Assembly (NCBI RefSeq): GCF_021010575.1 | Contig: NZ_JAJNAG010000012.1 | Coordinates: 1 to 64,000 of the forward strand | DNA: 64,000 bases | Origin: Limnobaculum eriocheiris | GTDB taxonomy: Bacteria; Pseudomonadota; Gammaproteobacteria; Enterobacterales; Enterobacteriaceae | Reading direction: 5' to 3' | Shown here: piece after piece, positions 1 through 9,658 of the stretch | Numbering within the stretch: the stretch's first letter is position 1 | Layout: each line of letters begins with the position of its first letter | Position numbers and translations under genes: made by a program | Notes under the pieces: generated by a model | What the model was told of the DNA's origin: nothing | Databases searched by the model: none | The model's input: the letters and a program-made list of their open reading frames with translations, nothing else

Positions 1-91
1 GGGGAGCAAGCTCCCCTGTGCTACCGCCCGACTTGCATGTGTTAGGCCTGCCGCCAGCGTTCAATCTGAGCCATGATCAAACTCTTCAATT
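1..91 (-). rRNA. rrs: 16S ribosomal RNA, 5' end only (runs off the left edge)
   Basis: Read on the minus strand, this is the start of a gammaproteobacterial 16S rRNA. The universal 27F primer region (AGAGTTTGATCATGGCTCAG) lies near 71-88 and is followed by the conserved start of the molecule (ACGCTGGCGGCAGGCCTAAC). Only about 90 nt are present; the rest of the operon lies outside the window to the left. The mature 5' end is set at about 91 by comparison with the E. coli 16S start. Confidence 0.97.
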
Positions 92-425
92 AAAAGCTTG
101 ATGCTCAAAGATTACTTTCAATAATTCTCAATGAATTACTGTCTGGTCACTCTTTAAGACTTGGTATTTTTTTGTGTCGCTACACCGAAGTGCAGTGACG
201 TGAGATACCGTCTTGTGAGTGCCCACACAGATTGTCTGATAAATTGTTAAAGAGCATGGCCGACAGAAAGCTGCGCTTCCCGCGGCACGGGCTGCGTATA
301 CTACGCCATCCCGCGTCAGAGTCAAGTGTTAAATCACAGATTTATGCACGGTAACGTCTGAACTGAAGCGGCTGTTGCCTGGTCAGTGGAGGCGCATTAT
401 AGGGACTCAGAATCATCTGGCAAGT
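92..425 (-). promoter_or_regulatory. rRNA operon leader with tandem P1 and P2 promoters and boxA
   Basis: On the minus strand P1 has TTGCCA (-35, 418-423), a 16-nt spacer and TATAAT (-10, 396-401), followed by the GC-rich discriminator (GCGCCTCC) typical of stringently controlled rrn promoters. P2 has TTGACT (320-325), a 16-nt spacer and TAGTAT (298-303). The boxA antitermination element TGCTCTTTAACA is at 245-256, and the sequence after it matches the enteric rrn leader. This arrangement after murI is the same as at E. coli rrnB. Confidence 0.9.
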
Positions 426-474
426 GCTAATTGATAAAATTATTCTGACTGCTGATTGTTTAGCCAAAAAGCCT

Positions 475-1266
475 TCAAATTGGCTGCTCATCGAGTGATT
501 TAAAACCAAAGTGTTGCAAAACCGGAATTAATTTCCTGGATTCATCGTCAACTTTCGAACAATAGGCCAGATTAATGAGCGGCTCTTTTTGTTGCCAGTC
601 AACATCCGCCAACAGCGACAATACCCGACGGGCAATCGCAGCACCAGAATCAACCAACAAAGTGCCCTTTGGTAATACGGCACTCAGTTCCTCTTTCAAT
701 AGAGGGAAGTGCGTACAGCCTAATACAATGGTGTCCGGCTTTTCATCACCATCAAGCCATGGGGATAAAATAGTTCTTAACTCATCAGCACTGACTGATT
801 TTCCATGCAATTTCTCTTCTGCCAGCTCTACCATTCTGCTGGAGCCCATCAATTCTATCCGGCAATCCTGAGCAAAGTTAGCAATTAACTCATGGGTATA
901 AGGTCGATTAACCGTTACCTTAGTCGCCAGTAATCCTACAATGCCATTACGCGTCAGGCGAGCAGCTGGTTTTACCGCAGGAACGACACCAACAACCGGA
1001 ATATCAAAATGTTCGCGCAACGCAGGGAGAGAAACCACACTGGCGGTATTGCAAGCAATAACAATAATATCAATATGATGGCGCTGACAAAGCGCCCCGA
1101 CCATTTTAACGACCCGTTCAGCAATGAACTGTTCGGACTTTTCACCATAGGGAAAAGCCGCATTATCAAAAGCGTAGATGACGGATAAATCCGGCATCAA
1201 TTGCCGGATTTCCTGAAATACGGAGAGCCCGCCTACGCCTGAATCAAAAACCAGTGCTGTTGGCAT
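475..1266 (-). CDS. murI: Glutamate racemase
   Basis: MurI interconverts L- and D-glutamate in the cytoplasm and supplies D-Glu for peptidoglycan. The 263-aa product has the N-terminal VFDSGVGGLSV motif and both catalytic cysteine motifs of the Asp/Glu racemase family: ACNTAS in the N-terminal lobe (about residue 72) and GCTHF in the C-terminal lobe (about residue 183). The ATG is preceded by AAGGAGAG at good spacing. It lacks the roughly 20-residue N-terminal extension of the E. coli protein. It starts 23 nt after btuB, probably co-transcribed, and is followed by rrn P1, as in E. coli. Confidence 0.96.
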   Translation of the reverse strand: MPTALVFDSGVGGLSVFQEIRQLMPDLSVIYAFDNAAFPYGEKSEQFIAERVVKMVGALCQRHHIDIIVIACNTASVVSLPALREHFDIPVVGVVPAVKPAARLTRNGIVGLLATKVTVNRPYTHELIANFAQDCRIELMGSSRMVELAEEKLHGKSVSADELRTILSPWLDGDEKPDTIVLGCTHFPLLKEELSAVLPKGTLLVDSGAAIARRVLSLLADVDWQQKEPLINLAYCSKVDDESRKLIPVLQHFGFKSLDEQPI

Positions 1267-1289
1267 TGCGATCTCTCCTTATATTGCCG

Positions 1290-3137
1290 TTAGAAGGTAT
1301 ATGTTGCAGTGAGGTAATATTCCCGCCCTGCCGTTTCATAATTGCTGGCTGTTTCATACTCTTTATCAAACAGATTGGCGACTCTACCGCGAACGATGAG
1401 TTGTTCAGTTACAGGGTAAGCCGCTGACACATCAACCGTACTGTAGCTGGATAAGCGTTTTTGCTCATTCGCATACTCAGAAGTATTGTTGTCATAGCGT
1501 TTGCCATAATATTGATATGATACATCCATATCTAAACCAAGCATATTCCAATCAACCTGATATTTTGCCTTATGCTTGGAACGACGGGCTAAAACTTCAT
1601 TGTCTTTATCCCGACGAGGATCCAGATATTCCAATGTAATGCGATGTTCAAACGGGCCGGCATAAAAGGTTCCGGTCCACTCAATACCTTTAATGGTAGC
1701 AGATTCAATATTGTAGTAACGCCCTTCCCAGGTCACAGGGTCGGACTCGTAGCCAATCAGATTGGTTATTTTGTTACGATATGCCGCCAGACGCCAATTT
1801 AATGGACCGGTATCCCCCTCTAACCCTGCTTCCCACTGGCGAGACTCTTCTGGTTTCAGATCGTCATTAGAGGAAATATAAAAACGTTGTGAACCATAAA
1901 GTTGTCCCAACGTTGGAGCCAGAAATCCGGTGCCATAAGAAATAGTCAGACGATAGTCAGGAATAAATTCCCATGCTGCCGCAGTTTGCCAGGTTTCATG
2001 CCAGCCAAACTGTTGGTTTTTATCGGTTCTGAATGCACCTTCCAGAGTGAAATCACCCAATGATTTTTGCCCTGTCATATATAAACCGGTGTTATCCCGT
2101 TTATAACGATCGGAGGCATAATTATCAGAAGACTCCAACTTCTCCTGACGCCAGTCGACCCCAGCGCTCACCACGCCACGATCCAACTGATAACTATTTC
2201 CCCACTGAATATTATGTTGGGTTACATCATCCAGCGAAGTGCCATCGTTATATAAACCTTTATGGCTATCGTAATTGTAATCTTTATACGTTTGGTAGCT
2301 GGCTATTAGTTGAGAAGCGTAATTTCCTTCAAGGAAACGCAATCCCATATCGTAGTTACGACTATACAATTGACGTTCGTCGCCATAGCTGCCGTCATAT
2401 TCTGAATTATTACCGTATCCATAACCCCGAAAGAAACCAGAGAGTTGAGATGAAAACTGATGTTCAATTCCCGCCCAAATCGACTTACTGCGAAACCCAT
2501 CGTTATCACTGTCCGGCGGATACGAAGATTTTGGCTGTATATTGAAACCACGACTGTCTTCAAAAGCACCGGCTGCCGTTAGCGTAGTTTTATCACCAAC
2601 GGTATGGCGAATGCTGGCATCATAGAGTTGGTAGTGATTGGAACCCAGGCCCGCTTCCAGCTTCGCACTATCTTTTTCAGCATTGGTAATAATATTAATG
2701 ACCCCACCAATAGCCTCTGAGCCATAAACCGCCGAACGCGGGCCACGAATATATTCTACGCGCTGTATCAGAGAAATAGGGATTTGGTTGAAATCAGCGG
2801 TTCCCATAATACCGACTACCGGTACTCGAATGCCGTCCACCAACACCAGCACGTGACGAGATTCAGTTCCTCGTACATAGAGCGTTGATAACTGGCCGCG
2901 GCCACCGATCTGGGATATATCAACCCCCGGTAAACGACGTAAAACATCGGTTAAGCTTTTTGATTGCCAAAGATCAATCTGGTCACGATCGACCACATCC
3001 ATAGGAGCCAATACCGTAGATACCGGTTGAGGAAACCGGTTAGCAGTGACGACTATCTTTTCGCTCTCTTCCTGAGCCCAAACGGAAAAGGCCACAGCAG
3101 AAAGCGCTACGACTAATACTTTCTTTTTTATAGACAT
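1290..3137 (-). CDS. btuB: TonB-dependent vitamin B12 outer-membrane receptor
   Basis: BtuB imports cobalamin across the outer membrane using TonB energy. The reading frame is open back to 3299, but the chosen ATG at 3137 starts a clear signal peptide (MSIKKKVLVVALSAVAFSVWA) and gives 615 aa, against 614 in E. coli. Right after the signal peptide is a TonB box (EKIVVTANRF). The plug domain follows (DVLRRLPGVDI, VRGTESRHVLVLVDG, RGPRSAVYGSEAIGGVINI), then a 22-strand barrel ending in the outer-membrane terminal signature YYLTATYTF. The longer start would place the signal peptide internally and overlap the riboswitch. Expression is expected to be repressed by adenosylcobalamin. Confidence 0.96.
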   Translation of the reverse strand: MSIKKKVLVVALSAVAFSVWAQEESEKIVVTANRFPQPVSTVLAPMDVVDRDQIDLWQSKSLTDVLRRLPGVDISQIGGRGQLSTLYVRGTESRHVLVLVDGIRVPVVGIMGTADFNQIPISLIQRVEYIRGPRSAVYGSEAIGGVINIITNAEKDSAKLEAGLGSNHYQLYDASIRHTVGDKTTLTAAGAFEDSRGFNIQPKSSYPPDSDNDGFRSKSIWAGIEHQFSSQLSGFFRGYGYGNNSEYDGSYGDERQLYSRNYDMGLRFLEGNYASQLIASYQTYKDYNYDSHKGLYNDGTSLDDVTQHNIQWGNSYQLDRGVVSAGVDWRQEKLESSDNYASDRYKRDNTGLYMTGQKSLGDFTLEGAFRTDKNQQFGWHETWQTAAAWEFIPDYRLTISYGTGFLAPTLGQLYGSQRFYISSNDDLKPEESRQWEAGLEGDTGPLNWRLAAYRNKITNLIGYESDPVTWEGRYYNIESATIKGIEWTGTFYAGPFEHRITLEYLDPRRDKDNEVLARRSKHKAKYQVDWNMLGLDMDVSYQYYGKRYDNNTSEYANEQKRLSSYSTVDVSAAYPVTEQLIVRGRVANLFDKEYETASNYETAGREYYLTATYTF

Positions 3138-3204
3138 AACATTAAGCATCCAACTTAAGTTGCAGGATGCCGCAAAAAAACAGCACGTATACGCGACGGC
3201 TGCA

Positions 3205-3410
3205 ATCAATGCGACAGAATACCGGCAGGTCTTCGGGCTCAAGGAGATTAATTTAACAACGACTTCCCATCTGTAACGACAGTGTCTGCCCTTCTCCAAC
3301 CTTATTTGGTGGAGCAGGCGGTTGCTATTTCCTGTTTACCGCTGCGCGTCAGCTCTGGATTTACACCAGATTCCCTTTTAACTCTGATGGGAGGCCGGAA
3401 CACACACATG
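3205..3410 (-). promoter_or_regulatory. Cobalamin riboswitch of btuB
   Basis: The minus-strand leader carries the B12 box (AAGCCCGAAGACCTGCC, near 3224-3242) and, further 5', the conserved core with GGGAATCTGGTG, AATCCAGAGCTGACGCGCAGCGG split over about 3330-3380. Element order and length (about 200 nt) match the E. coli btuB riboswitch. In the family, binding of adenosylcobalamin blocks btuB translation. The boundaries are approximate. Confidence 0.92.
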
Positions 3411-3544
3411 CTACAAGCAATTCTGTATGGATGTCTAGACTGCTATTGTTTTTTAATCATTTATCAAAGCTGGACATCACGTCATCATTCCCTACAATTC
3501 CGCCTTACTAAATGAATTCGTGATACTGATACCTGAGAAGACTT

Positions 3545-4648
3545 ATGACTCCAGAGATGCTGCCTACCGACCAATACGATGCCCAACTGGCAGATAAGAG
3601 ACATCGACTAATTTCGATGATGTCCCCCTATTCTGCCCCTGAGCCAGAAGTATTTCGTTCACCACTTCGCCATTATCGTATGCGGGCAGAATTCCGGATC
3701 TGGCACGAAGGTGACGACCTGTACCACATCATGTTCGATCAGGTGACCAAACAGCGAATCCGGGTTGATGTTTTCCCTGCTGCCAGTGAACTCATTAACC
3801 AACTGATGCCAAAACTGTTGGCCGGAGTTAAACCTCATTCTTCACTACGCCACAAGCTATTTCAGATTGATTATCTCTCCACGTTTAGCGGTGAAATTGT
3901 GATTTCTCTGCTTTACCATCGCCAGTTAGACGACCTGTGGTTGCAGCACGCAAAACAGTTAAGAGACGATTTACGTTCTCGTGGTTTTAATCTTCAACTC
4001 ATTGGCCGGGCATCAAAACAAAAAATCTGTCTGGATCGTGATTACGTTGATGAACGTTTACCCGTTGGTGGGAAGGAGATGGTCTATCGCCAAACGGAAA
4101 ACAGCTTCACTCAACCTAATGCGGCGGTAAATATCCATATGCTGGAATGGGCAATTGATGTTACTCAGAATTCGAAAGGCGATTTACTAGAACTCTATTG
4201 CGGCAACGGCAATTTCTCTTTAGCACTGGCGCGTAATTTTAACCGGGTGCTGGCAACTGAAATCGCTAAACCATCGGTTGCCGCTGCCCAGTTCAATATT
4301 GCCGCTAATCAAATCGATAACGTACAAATTATTCGTATGGCGGCGGAAGAGTTTACTCAAGCAATGCTGGGTGTCCGGGAGTTTAATCGTTTGAAAGGCA
4401 TTGATTTAACCAGCTATCAATGCGAAACCATTTTTGTCGATCCTCCGCGTAGCGGGTTAGATCGGCAAACGGTGAAAATGGTACAGGCTTACCCAAGAAT
4501 TTTGTATATCTCCTGCAACCCGGAAACTCTGTGTGAGAATCTGTTAACCCTTAGCCAGACACATCAGATTTCTCGTCTGGCACTGTTCGATCAGTTTCCT
4601 TATACCCACCACATGGAATGCGGAGTTCTGTTAGAAAAAAGGGCCTGA
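3545..4648 (+). CDS. trmA: tRNA (uracil-5-)-methyltransferase
   Basis: TrmA uses S-adenosylmethionine to make m5U54 in the T-loop of tRNAs. The 367-aa product (E. coli 366) has the SAM-binding [14 protein letters not shown] motif near residue 217, the [10 protein letters not shown] motif near 298, and the catalytic region [15 protein letters not shown] with the nucleophilic cysteine near 323. The C-terminus [12 protein letters not shown] holds the conserved glutamate. It is transcribed divergently from btuB and convergently with yijD, as in E. coli. Confidence 0.97.
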   Translation: MTPEMLPTDQYDAQLADKRHRLISMMSPYSAPEPEVFRSPLRHYRMRAEFRIWHEGDDLYHIMFDQVTKQRIRVDVFPAASELINQLMPKLLAGVKPHSSLRHKLFQIDYLSTFSGEIVISLLYHRQLDDLWLQHAKQLRDDLRSRGFNLQLIGRASKQKICLDRDYVDERLPVGGKEMVYRQTENSFTQPNAAVNIHMLEWAIDVTQNSKGDLLELYCGNGNFSLALARNFNRVLATEIAKPSVAAAQFNIAANQIDNVQIIRMAAEEFTQAMLGVREFNRLKGIDLTSYQCETIFVDPPRSGLDRQTVKMVQAYPRILYISCNPETLCENLLTLSQTHQISRLALFDQFPYTHHMECGVLLEKRA

Positions 4649-4670
4649 ACAAGACAATAAAAATAAAAAA

Positions 4671-4690
4671 GCCCCAATATCTATTGGGGC
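4671..4690 (-). terminator. Intrinsic terminator of the fabR-yijD unit
   Basis: GCCCCAAT pairs with ATTGGGGC across a four-base loop. On the minus strand the stem is followed by a U-rich run (TTTTTTATTTTTATT), so it terminates transcription from yijD. It may also act on convergent trmA transcripts, but the plus-strand U-tract is weak. Confidence 0.85.
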
Positions 4691-4738
4691 CAGTTTGTAC
4701 ATCAAATTATAATGGTTATTGTTTTTAAATGAACAGCA

Positions 4739-5113
4739 TTAGTCCATTTGTTTTACTGCTTTATGACGGGTTGTAATCTTTAGTTTATAACCAATCCAGA
4801 ATACCAACGCGACACAAATAATCGTCAATAAAAAGTTAGAACCCATCCCCGTATATTCAGCCCGAATAATCGCACTGTACAGGAATAATCCCAACAGAAA
4901 ACAGGAGAAAGCCAGCATTGGCGTTCCTTCAGGCATAGGCTGAGTCACATAGCGCTGATGCAAACAGTAAATAGAAAAACCCAAAGCGATTAACGGAAAA
5001 ATCGAAAAGGCAATTACTGAATCAAACAGCGCATTAAACGATCCGTTAAGCGATATACCGGCAATAAATGCCAACAGTAGCGTCGCGTATTCTTTAGTCA
5101 CTTTTTCTGTCAT
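4739..5113 (-). CDS. yijD: YijD family inner-membrane protein
   Basis: Small hydrophobic protein of unknown function with about four predicted transmembrane segments: LLLAFIAGISLNGSFNALF, IAFSIFPLIALGFSIYCL, MLAFSCFLLGLFLYSAII and FLLTIICVALVFWIGYKL. The YCLHQRY and RAEYTGMGSNF motifs match the enteric YijD family. The frame is open seven codons further (5134), but the ATG at 5113 has AAGGAGAAAGAGCG directly upstream and gives 124 aa, close to the 119 aa of E. coli. It is 33 nt downstream of fabR and very likely co-transcribed, the known arrangement in E. coli. Confidence 0.9.
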   Translation of the reverse strand: MTEKVTKEYATLLLAFIAGISLNGSFNALFDSVIAFSIFPLIALGFSIYCLHQRYVTQPMPEGTPMLAFSCFLLGLFLYSAIIRAEYTGMGSNFLLTIICVALVFWIGYKLKITTRHKAVKQMD

Positions 5114-5145
5114 CGCTCTTTCTCCTTTATTCATTCGTCATGCTT

Positions 5146-5778
5146 CTATTCGTGAAGCAATACACCTTTCTCTTGTTCACGGCGATACAGGTAGTACACG
5201 CCTTTTGAAATCATTCTTAACTGTAAGACTAACCTTTCTTCTAATAGTTTACGTTGGGCTATATCAATATCTAACGCTTCTGCACCAGCACTAAATACGA
5301 TGGTTACCATCGCTTCGGCCTGAGCCTCTGAATAGCTGCGCGGCATCTGGTTTGCCAGCTCCAGATAATCTGCAAGTTCAGCAATAAAATGTTGGATTTC
5401 TCTGGCAACCGCGGCCCGGAACGCCGCAGAAGTGCCAGAACGCTCTCGTAATAATAGACGAAATGCGTTGGGATTATCGCCAATGAATTCCATAAAGGTC
5501 GCTACCGAAGTACGGATCACGCTGCCGCCTTTAGCAATACGCTGACGAGCCTGACGCATAAGTTGACGTAGCATTAAACCGCTTTCATCAACCATGGTTA
5601 ATCCCAATTCATCCACATCACGAAAGTGACGATAAAAAGAGGTTGGCGCAATGCCGGCTTCGCGAGCCACTTCTCTCAGGCTTAAGCTGGCAAAACTTCT
5701 TTCTGCACTTAGCTGACTAAAAGCCGCCTGAATCAATGTACGGCGAGTACGCTCTTTCTGTTGTGCTCTGACGCCCAT
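5146..5778 (-). CDS. fabR: TetR-family repressor of unsaturated fatty acid synthesis
   Basis: FabR senses the acyl-thioester pool and represses fabB and fabA, setting membrane unsaturation. The 210-aa product has an N-terminal TetR helix-turn-helix ([20 protein letters not shown], about residues 40-60) almost identical to E. coli FabR, and the conserved ligand-domain stretch [23 protein letters not shown] at 5778 ([13 protein letters not shown]) matches the revised E. coli start; an alternative ATG lies eight codons upstream at 5802. In E. coli the neighbour upstream is sthA, which is absent here. Confidence 0.95.
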   Translation of the reverse strand: MGVRAQQKERTRRTLIQAAFSQLSAERSFASLSLREVAREAGIAPTSFYRHFRDVDELGLTMVDESGLMLRQLMRQARQRIAKGGSVIRTSVATFMEFIGDNPNAFRLLLRERSGTSAAFRAAVAREIQHFIAELADYLELANQMPRSYSEAQAEAMVTIVFSAGAEALDIDIAQRKLLEERLVLQLRMISKGVYYLYRREQEKGVLLHE

Positions 5779-5917
5779 CACGCCTGAATCCTTACTTATC
5801 ATTTTGCGGCTTCAAATATCAACGGTTGGCATCAAAACCATTAACCGTAAATTGTGTTAAAACCTGACCGTTGAGAAAGTAAAAGAAATATCACTTTTGC
5901 CCCAACCGACAGCGTAA

Positions 5918-6844
5918 TCATCCAATTGCAGCAATCTTTTTCTGTTCTGATTCAATCACGCCTGGCATATGTCCGGCGATCGTCTCGGCCAGTTGCTCAT
6001 AACGAGCCCGTAGTGGAGACCCCGGACGGTAAACTAAACCGATAGTTCTTTTTGGCTCTGGTTTATAGCACGGTAAATAACAAATGCCATCACGCTCTTT
6101 CTCCGCAGGCGTTGCCAGCAACGGCAGCAAAGTAATGCCGCTGGCTGCCGCAACCATGTTACGCAGCGTTTCCAGACTGGTGGCACGGAAATGTGAATCT
6201 TCATCCGCCCCCGCCTGAAAGCAGAATCCCAAAGCTTGCTCTCGCAGACAGTGACCATCTTCCAACATTAATAACTTTTCACCGGCCAATTCAGACATCA
6301 CAATCTTGTCCCGTCCTGCCCATGGGTGATCGGAATAAATTGCCAAACGCATAGGTTCATCATATAGAGGAATCTCAATAAAAGATTCTGTCTCTTTTAC
6401 CAGTGCCAGAATGGCGCAATCCAGCTTACCGCTATCTAACTGAGCCAACAGATCTTTAGTCTGTGCCTCGTGCAGATACATTTCCAGTTTAGGAAATTCT
6501 TTATGCAACATAGGGATAATGTGAGGCAGCAGGTAAGGCGCTACTGTTGGAATCAGACCAATATGCAATGGCCCGGACATGGTTTCACCCTGTTGGCTGG
6601 CCATTTCTTTTAATACTTTAACTTCCCGTAACACTTTTCTGGCCTGATCGACCAGTAACATCCCTGCCTGAGTGAACAGCACTTTACGGCTGGTTCTCTC
6701 CAGCAACATGACACCCAGCTCATCTTCCAGTTTACGAATTTGCCCACTCAGCGTTGGCTGGCTCACATGGCAAGAATCTGCAGCACGCCGGAAGTGGCAA
6801 TGCTCAGAGAGTGCAACCAGGTATTCCAGATCGCGAATATTCAT
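5918..6844 (-). CDS. oxyR: Hydrogen peroxide-sensing LysR-type activator
   Basis: OxyR is converted by peroxide to a disulfide form that activates the antioxidant regulon. The 308-aa product has the LysR winged HTH (FRRAADSCHVSQPTLSGQI, residues 18-36) and the two redox cysteines in the expected places: EDGHCLREQALGFC holds the equivalents of E. coli Cys199 and Cys208. It is transcribed divergently from the peroxiredoxin-glutaredoxin gene across a 162-nt region with an OxyR-like site, so regulation of that neighbour is likely. The small RNA gene oxyS is not recognisable here. Confidence 0.97.
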   Translation of the reverse strand: MNIRDLEYLVALSEHCHFRRAADSCHVSQPTLSGQIRKLEDELGVMLLERTSRKVLFTQAGMLLVDQARKVLREVKVLKEMASQQGETMSGPLHIGLIPTVAPYLLPHIIPMLHKEFPKLEMYLHEAQTKDLLAQLDSGKLDCAILALVKETESFIEIPLYDEPMRLAIYSDHPWAGRDKIVMSELAGEKLLMLEDGHCLREQALGFCFQAGADEDSHFRATSLETLRNMVAAASGITLLPLLATPAEKERDGICYLPCYKPEPKRTIGLVYRPGSPLRARYEQLAETIAGHMPGVIESEQKKIAAIG

Positions 6845-6883
6845 AGCTTAATCCCTTGCGTTTAGATAGACGGTAACAATAGA

Positions 6884-6912
6884 TAGGATAGCGACTAACG
6901 ATTATACCTATT
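6884..6912. promoter_or_regulatory. Putative OxyR operator in the oxyR/prx divergent region
   Basis: Read on the minus strand, the region contains ATAGGTATAATCGTT, a good match to one half of the OxyR consensus ATAG-N-T-N3-A-N-CTAT, followed 7 nt later by a weaker degenerate half containing CTATCTAT. The position between oxyR and a peroxidase gene supports shared control. The call is by eye only. Confidence 0.45.
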
Positions 6913-7006
6913 AATCCCCGATATGGATAATCCTCATTAACAAAAACTTGTCGCGTGTCGATAAAAATTAATACCAAATTCAACTAATACAGACAGAGGT
7001 TAAAGC

Positions 7007-7759
7007 ATGTTTACCACTCAGGAAGGAAAGAAAGTCCCTACAACCGTATTCCATACCCGTCAGGGAGACAAATGGATCGACATCTCTACCGACGAGCTGT
7101 TTGCCAATAAAACCGTCGTTGTTTTTTCTCTGCCTGGTGCATTTACCCCAACATGCTCTTCCAGCCATCTGCCGCGCTATAACGAACTGGCACCCGTATT
7201 CAAACAGTACAGCGTTGACAGCATATTGTGCACTTCAGTTAACGATACCTTTGTTATGAACGCATGGCAATCTGAGCAACATGCCAGCAATATTACTTTC
7301 ATTCCTGATGGTAACGGTGAATTCACTAAAGGCATGAACATGCTGGTAGAGAAAGCTGATTTGGGATTTGGCCCGCGCTCGTGGCGCTACTCGATGCTGG
7401 TTACCAACGGCGTCATTGAAAAAATGTTCGTTGAGCCAAACAAGCCAGGTGACCCGTTTGAAGTATCTGACGCGGATACCATGCTGAAGTACCTAGCCCC
7501 GGACTGCAAACTGCAAGAATCTATCTCTGTATTAAGCAAACCGGGCTGTCCATTCTGTGCTAAAGCTAAACAAATGTTACAAGAGCGCGGCCTTCAGTAT
7601 GAAGAGATCGTTTTAGGCACTGATGCAACAACCATTAGCCTGCGCGCTATTAGCGGTCGCTCAACGGTTCCACAAATCTTCATTGGTGGACACCATATCG
7701 GCGGTAGCGATGATTTAGAAAAGTATTTTGCCGCTAATAAGCAGGCAGAGACTGTTTGA
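7007..7759 (+). CDS. Hybrid peroxiredoxin-glutaredoxin (Prx5-Grx fusion)
   Basis: The enzyme reduces peroxides with glutathione, with the glutaredoxin domain recycling the peroxiredoxin in the same chain. Residues 1-165 are a Prx5/AhpE-type thioredoxin fold with peroxidatic cysteine Cys50 ([16 protein letters not shown]). Residues 170-250 are a glutaredoxin with active site CPFC (Cys181, Cys184), the TVPQIF cis-proline motif and GGSDDL. The architecture is that of the hybrid Prx5 of Haemophilus, Vibrio and Yersinia. The start ATG has AGAGG upstream. It is divergent from oxyR, which probably induces it, and a strong terminator lies downstream. Confidence 0.95.
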   Translation: MFTTQEGKKVPTTVFHTRQGDKWIDISTDELFANKTVVVFSLPGAFTPTCSSSHLPRYNELAPVFKQYSVDSILCTSVNDTFVMNAWQSEQHASNITFIPDGNGEFTKGMNMLVEKADLGFGPRSWRYSMLVTNGVIEKMFVEPNKPGDPFEVSDADTMLKYLAPDCKLQESISVLSKPGCPFCAKAKQMLQERGLQYEEIVLGTDATTISLRAISGRSTVPQIFIGGHHIGGSDDLEKYFAANKQAETV

Positions 7760-7806
7760 AACCCAATTTAAACCACTCTATTTAAAGTTAGCCAATGGTA
7801 AGTTTT

Positions 7807-7833
7807 GGCGGACGCTGGTCCGCCTTTTTTTTT
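7807..7833 (+). terminator. Intrinsic terminator after the prx-grx gene
   Basis: GGCGGAC and GTCCGCC form a 7-bp GC-rich stem with a four-base loop, followed by nine T residues. It lies only 20 nt before the next ATG, so the flavoprotein gene is reached by readthrough or has its own start. Confidence 0.88.
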
Positions 7834-7853
7834 GTATTTCAGGAGCCTTAAGG

Positions 7854-9303
7854 ATGAAAAGATTACAGGTGGATGTTGCTGTTATTGGTGGGGGAACAGC
7901 AGGACTGGGGGCTTATCGGGCAGCAAAGCGATTTACTCCCAACGTCGTCATGATTGAAGGCGGCCCCTATGGAACAACCTGTGCCAGAGTAGGCTGTATG
8001 CCATCCAAACTCCTTATCGCCGCCGCAGAAGCTGTACATCATATTGAAGTCGCCCCGGGATTTGGTGTTCATCCACAGGGTGAAACCCGTATTGACGGAA
8101 AAGAAGTCATGGATCGCGTTAAACGTGAACGTGACCGCTTTGTTGGCTTTGTGCTGGAAGGGGTTGGAGAAATCCCTGCGCAGGATAAAATTGAAGGCTA
8201 TGCCCATTTCATTGATGACAATAACCTTACAGGTAGACGAGCACACTCAAATTCAGGCTAAACGAATTGTCATTGCAACAGGATCCCGGCCAAGCTGGCC
8301 TTCGCACTGGAACGATCTTGGTGACCGTCTGATTATTAATGACGACGTATTTAACTGGAATGATTTACCGACCTCTGTTGCCGTATTTGGGCCCGGCGTT
8401 ATTGGGTTAGAGTTGGGGCAGGCTCTGCATCGTCTGGGTGTAAAAGTGACCATGTTTGGTGTAGGCGGAGCGGTCGGCCCACTAACCGATGGGATTATTC
8501 GTCAATATGCCGCAAATACGCTAAGTAAAGAGTTCCCGCTTTATCCTGATGCTAAAGTAGAGCTGATGGAACGCCGGAACAATGGTGTATTTATTCGCTA
8601 TCAGGATGACTTGGGACAAACTCAGGAAATTCTGGTGGATTACGTTCTGGCCGCCACGGGACGTCGCCCTAATGTTGACAATATTGGTCTGGAGAATACC
8701 TCACTGGAACTTGATGTTCGCGGGGTACCCGTTGCCGATCACCTGACCATGCAAACCAGCGTTTCTCATATTTTTATCGCCGGAGATGTCAGCAATCAGT
8801 TACCACTCTTGCACGAAGCCAGCGATCAGGCACGTATCGCCGGTGAAAATGCAGGAACATATCCGGAAATTCAGCCTGGCCTGCGCCGTAGCGCTATTTC
8901 GGTGGTATTTTCTGATCCGCAAATTGCCATGGTTGGTTCAACCTACCGTGAATTAAATCAGAAATTTAGCGCCTGTGGCTGCTTCGAAATTGGCGAAGTT
9001 TCTTTTGAGAATCAGGGGCGTTCACGGGTAATGCTGCGTAACAAAGGGCTATTGCACGTATATGGTGAACAGGGAACCGGTCGCTTCCTTGGTGCCGAAA
9101 TGATGGGGCCAAATGTTGAACATATCGCTCATCTGCTGGCATGGGCTCATCAGCAGCAAATGACCATTGGCCAAATGCTGGATATGCCATTTTACCATCC
9201 AGTTATTGAAGAAGGATTAAGAACGGCATTACGCGATCTAAACGCCAAATTAAGATTAGGCAATGATGAGATAGAACGCTGCCAACGCTGTCCTGGTGAA
9301 TAA
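7854..9303 (+). pseudogene. Dihydrolipoamide dehydrogenase-like flavin disulfide reductase, frameshifted
   Basis: The coding region is a pyridine nucleotide-disulfide oxidoreductase of the Lpd-like class that accompanies the hybrid peroxiredoxin between oxyR and argH in Vibrio and Yersinia. The 5' frame (7854 to about 8225) holds the FAD motif [13 protein letters not shown] and the redox pair CARVGC (Cys43/Cys48). The 3' frame (about 8227-9303) holds the ATGSRP motif, the NAD-binding GPGVIGLELGQAL, FIAGDVS, and the C-terminal interface with FYHPVIEEGLRTALRD. Homology passes from one frame to the other at 8225-8226 (AAT AAC C TTA CAG), consistent with one inserted C. Removing it gives one continuous protein of about 482 aa. 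AGGAG precedes the ATG. It is either a real recent frameshift or a base-call error. Confidence 0.85.
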
Positions 9304-9330
9304 AACCACCATTTGCTGTTTTGTCCGTTG

Positions 9331-9375
9331 AAAGTACCAGCCAATTCCCTATAAATATAGTGGCTGGTACTTTTT
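9331..9375 (+). terminator. Strong intrinsic terminator after the flavoprotein gene
   Basis: A perfect 13-bp stem, AAAGTACCAGCCA with TGGCTGGTACTTT, has a 17-nt AT-rich loop and a five-T tail. It isolates the redox genes from the two-partner secretion genes. Confidence 0.9.
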
Positions 9376-9658
9376 AACACACATTTATCTGGTGAAATAA
9401 TCTAAGCATTGGGGCATAAAAGCACCACTCTATTTGTTAAATATACCCCTCATTTTCATCAAGAGCTGTAATATAAACAACAGGTAAGAAAGATCCTACA
9501 CGTTTTAAAGAAACCACTTTCTTTATTTAGTCAGTTTGCGGCTATTACACTATTTACCTGATGGCGTTTAAATAGTAGTAGACAGCGTAATGTCTCTTAT
9601 ATAACTTACGCCCACGCCCCAGATAAATTGACATGGAACGCATTCGTTTTTGGAATAG
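9376..9658. other. AT-rich intergenic region upstream of the TPS pair
   Basis: No open frame with coding character was seen. The stretch is AT-rich, and the tpsBA promoter should lie here. No operator was recognised with confidence. Confidence 0.6.

Noticed and set aside
2060-2545. 161-aa frame opposite btuB
   Set aside because: It is antisense to well-conserved BtuB barrel sequence, has no ribosome site and no recognisable motif.
3138-3299. N-terminal extension of BtuB (54 residues)
   Set aside because: It would bury the signal peptide and translate the riboswitch; the ATG at 3137 fits the family.
6845-7006. oxyS small RNA
   Set aside because: The divergent transcript here is the Prx-Grx mRNA; no OxyS-like stem-loops or terminator are present.
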